Assembly (NCBI GenBank): GCA_937928385.1
Contig: CALEZD010000016.1
Coordinates: 1 to 23,122, forward strand
DNA from: an uncultured Bacteroidota bacterium
GTDB taxonomy: Bacteria > Bacteroidota > Bacteroidia > Chitinophagales > Chitinophagaceae
Direction: 5' to 3'
DNA: 23,122 nt
Part shown: positions 21,125-23,122 of the stretch, in pieces
How positions within the stretch are numbered: the stretch's first letter is position 1
Layout of the letters: each line of letters opens with the position of its first letter
The notes under the pieces: model-generated
Seen by the model: only the letters and a program-made list of their open reading frames with translations
Told to the model about the DNA's origin: nothing
The model's database searches: none
Position numbers and translations under genes: made by a program

Positions 21125-23029
21125 TTATTGTATCACTAACTTTTGCCCTTTGTACACTGTACCGGCAGAAGATATATTAACGAAATACATGCCCGGTGTA
21201 ATGCCCGACAGTGATAATGTGATATTGTTTTCTCCTGCTTTTGCCACCATGTTTTCAACAAGAACAGCTTTGCCGGTAATATCGGTTATCCTGAATTGTA
21301 AAGCCTCGTTTGCATTGCTGAAGAACTTAACAGCAACTGCATTTCCTGCAGGGTTAGGGTAGAGGCTTATATATTGCCTTTCTATTTCACTTACAGACAC
21401 TTTCAACGACTTGCAGCTATCATCATTGTTTTGAGCCACGGTAGCTGATAGTTGAAGTGTGCAGCCATTTGAGTCAGTAATGGTAACAGAATAGTTGCCG
21501 GCAGTACTTACATTAATACTCTGTGTGTTACCACCAACTGACCATGTATAGGTGTGTGGGTTAACGCCAAAATGACTGTTGCCCGGCACAACGGATGTGT
21601 CGAATGTTACTGCAACTGCACCGGTGTCGCGGCATACAGGTGTAGTCACCAATGTAGCGCTTATAATAGACTTCAGGCAGGTACCAGTGCTCACGTTGTC
21701 TCTTATCAGGTCACCGGGCAGCGGCCCGAAACCATTAGTCAAGTCAATACCCCTTGATGCCAGGTGGCAATAACTCATAATAGTACCTTTCCAGGCCGAT
21801 GCGGGTTGTGAATTGCTGAATGTACTGGGGCAGGTATTGCAACCACTGCCTTGTTGCTGTTGAGTACAGTTGTCTATTGAGCCGCATGAACCGCCCGCTC
21901 CTGTGTCCCACCCGCACCAGTGTGTATGCGGAGAGCCTAAGTTATGTCCCAGTTCGTGTGTCACCATCATTACATCCCACGAGTAGGTAGGTACATTCAG
22001 GTATGAGCCGTTTACATCTCCATAAGCATAAGCGTTGGGCCTGTAACAAAATACATCTAAATAGGCTACTCCGCCATTTCCTCCTGGGTCTCTCGCCAGT
22101 AACATTGCCAGGTCCCCATCAAAATTATTGGACTTGCTGTTCCACCTGCTTCTGAATGTGTTTAAACCACCGCCAGATGAACTGCTGTCATAATTATCAG
22201 GCACTGTCCATATATCTACCGATGTAAGTTCTACGGCAATATTTTCATTCCTGTACAACATTTGTACCTGGTTGAATAAGCCGGTCATATATATCTGTGT
22301 ACTTGTGGTGCTGCTTTGTTTATGGTTGTACAGCCCAAAATCAGCCTCCCAATACAGGCGTACTTTTTTACATTCAAAGGCAGCAGTTGTTTTATCACCG
22401 TTGTCAGTATCATCTTCTGCTGGTACTGCCGCTGCATCTTCCACGCCACATGTAGTAGGTGGAGTTACTGTAAAGTCTTTGTCGTTGTACAGTATATACC
22501 TGCCGCTGTTATCGTCCAGTTTGCCAATAACAAAATTCCCATCTTCGTTGGCAAACAGCCCCATTACTTCCCCATTGGCAAAAATACTGAGGGCTGCCAG
22601 CGACCTGTCTGAACCGGCTACAGCACCCTGGTAATGCACACCCCTGTCATAAGCGAAAAGGTGCCTGCCATTGCCATCTATATAACCGATATTGGCATTT
22701 GGTGCCATCGGGTAGCTGCGCTGCATATCCAGCCTGTACACTTTACCCTTAGCTGTCTGCAATTGGATAGATACGGCTGCCGGGTGAGTTTCATATACCC
22801 GTATTATGTTGTCCGTGGCGGGCAACAGTAATGTTTCATCATTTAAAACCTCGTGCTTTTCTCCGCTTGTAATGTTGAACAAGCTGAAATTTTTAAATTC
22901 AACGCCTTTGGCGTGAGCCTGCTGAATTCCTTCAGCTAATACTGTTTTGTTTGTTTGTTGAGCACCCGCCTCTACGGTGAAAAATGAAATGATTACATAG
23001 AGGAAGATGTTTATTTTTTTCCTGAACAT
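21125..23029 (-). CDS. secreted M12B-like zinc metalloprotease with T9SS type A sorting domain
   Basis: A 634-residue extracellular protease. It has a signal peptide (about residues 1-24, ending AGAQ), a propeptide-like region (about 25-190), then a reprolysin-type metzincin domain (about 220-460). The zinc motif is H358-E-L-G-H362-N-L-G-S-P-H368, and the Met-turn is GTIMSYCHL. Cysteines around WCGWDTGAGGSC...CTQQQQGSGCNTCPS suggest disulfides typical of M12B enzymes. A short Ig/PKD-like domain follows (YTWSVGGNTQSINVSTAGNYSVTITDSNGC). The last 75 or so residues (ISLYPNPAGNAVAVKF...LSLSGITPGMYFVNI...KLVIQ) form a type A sorting signal for type IX secretion, with attachment to the surface or release. 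It is a single gene, and its upstream 93 bp contains only AT-rich sequence. Confidence 0.93.
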   Translation of the reverse strand: MFRKKINIFLYVIISFFTVEAGAQQTNKTVLAEGIQQAHAKGVEFKNFSLFNITSGEKHEVLNDETLLLPATDNIIRVYETHPAAVSIQLQTAKGKVYRLDMQRSYPMAPNANIGYIDGNGRHLFAYDRGVHYQGAVAGSDRSLAALSIFANGEVMGLFANEDGNFVIGKLDDNSGRYILYNDKDFTVTPPTTCGVEDAAAVPAEDDTDNGDKTTAAFECKKVRLYWEADFGLYNHKQSSTTSTQIYMTGLFNQVQMLYRNENIAVELTSVDIWTVPDNYDSSSSGGGLNTFRSRWNSKSNNFDGDLAMLLARDPGGNGGVAYLDVFCYRPNAYAYGDVNGSYLNVPTYSWDVMMVTHELGHNLGSPHTHWCGWDTGAGGSCGSIDNCTQQQQGSGCNTCPSTFSNSQPASAWKGTIMSYCHLASRGIDLTNGFGPLPGDLIRDNVSTGTCLKSIISATLVTTPVCRDTGAVAVTFDTSVVPGNSHFGVNPHTYTWSVGGNTQSINVSTAGNYSVTITDSNGCTLQLSATVAQNNDDSCKSLKVSVSEIERQYISLYPNPAGNAVAVKFFSNANEALQFRITDITGKAVLVENMVAKAGENNITLSLSGITPGMYFVNISSAGTVYKGQKLVIQ

Positions 23030-23122
23030 TAAATATTAGTTTATATTAAATTTTAGCTTGCGCAATTTACAACATTTAGTGTCATAGTATTGTCTTTTTG
23101 GATGAATCGGGCAAATACCTTG

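Overview
The window looks like a chromosomal segment of a Bacteroidota bacterium, most likely a member of the Chitinophagales/Sphingobacteriia. This rests on: a T9SS-type C-terminal sorting domain on a secreted metalloprotease; a TonB-dependent receptor with an N-terminal carboxypeptidase-like domain; signal peptides ending in AQ; almost no Shine-Dalgarno sequences; and TAnnTTTG promoter boxes typical of Bacteroidota. No phage, integron, CRISPR array, transposase, rRNA or tRNA was seen. Most genes are compact housekeeping or accessory genes separated by clear hairpin terminators.

Left part (1-5100): an alpha/beta hydrolase converges with a DUF817 membrane protein. A succinate-semialdehyde-type aldehyde dehydrogenase (Sad/YneI-like) follows. 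Next comes a 123-bp REP-like inverted repeat that runs into the start of a secreted SGNH/GDSL hydrolase. That hydrolase is translationally coupled (TAATG) to a small AT-rich membrane protein, followed by a second small membrane protein. A hotdog thioesterase with the FlK-type Thr/Glu/His triad lies on the opposite strand.

Middle part (5150-8700): a three-gene operon encodes an HYC_CC_PP family secreted protein, an exported HMA (heavy-metal-associated) domain protein and a TonB-dependent receptor. All three carry adjacent Cys-Cys pairs, which suggests an envelope module for copper or another soft metal. It is followed by an MmcQ/YjbR-like gene interrupted by one in-frame TAG, with the rest of the reading frame intact.

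Right-centre part (8700-16500): a catalytic M16 zinc peptidase and an inactive M16 partner with a C-terminal lipoprotein-sorting-like domain form one operon. They diverge from a HAD phosphatase (HxpB-like). IMP dehydrogenase (guaB) follows on the minus strand, diverging from a PaaK-like adenylate-forming ligase that is paired with a DUF1697 protein.

Right part (16500-23122): a DUF2202 ferritin-like lipoprotein gene is bracketed by two related sequence motifs. Then come a small membrane protein, a sterol desaturase/fatty acid hydroxylase with a MerR-type regulator, a stand-alone ClpP-like peptidase, a membrane-anchored diheme cytochrome c, and a secreted M12B-like zinc metalloprotease exported by the type IX system.

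The most notable points are the Cys-Cys metal module, the amber-interrupted MmcQ gene, the REP-like repeat that appears to supply the start of a signal peptide, promoter boxes touching start codons (possible leaderless mRNAs), and a possible small RNA near 16.5 kb.
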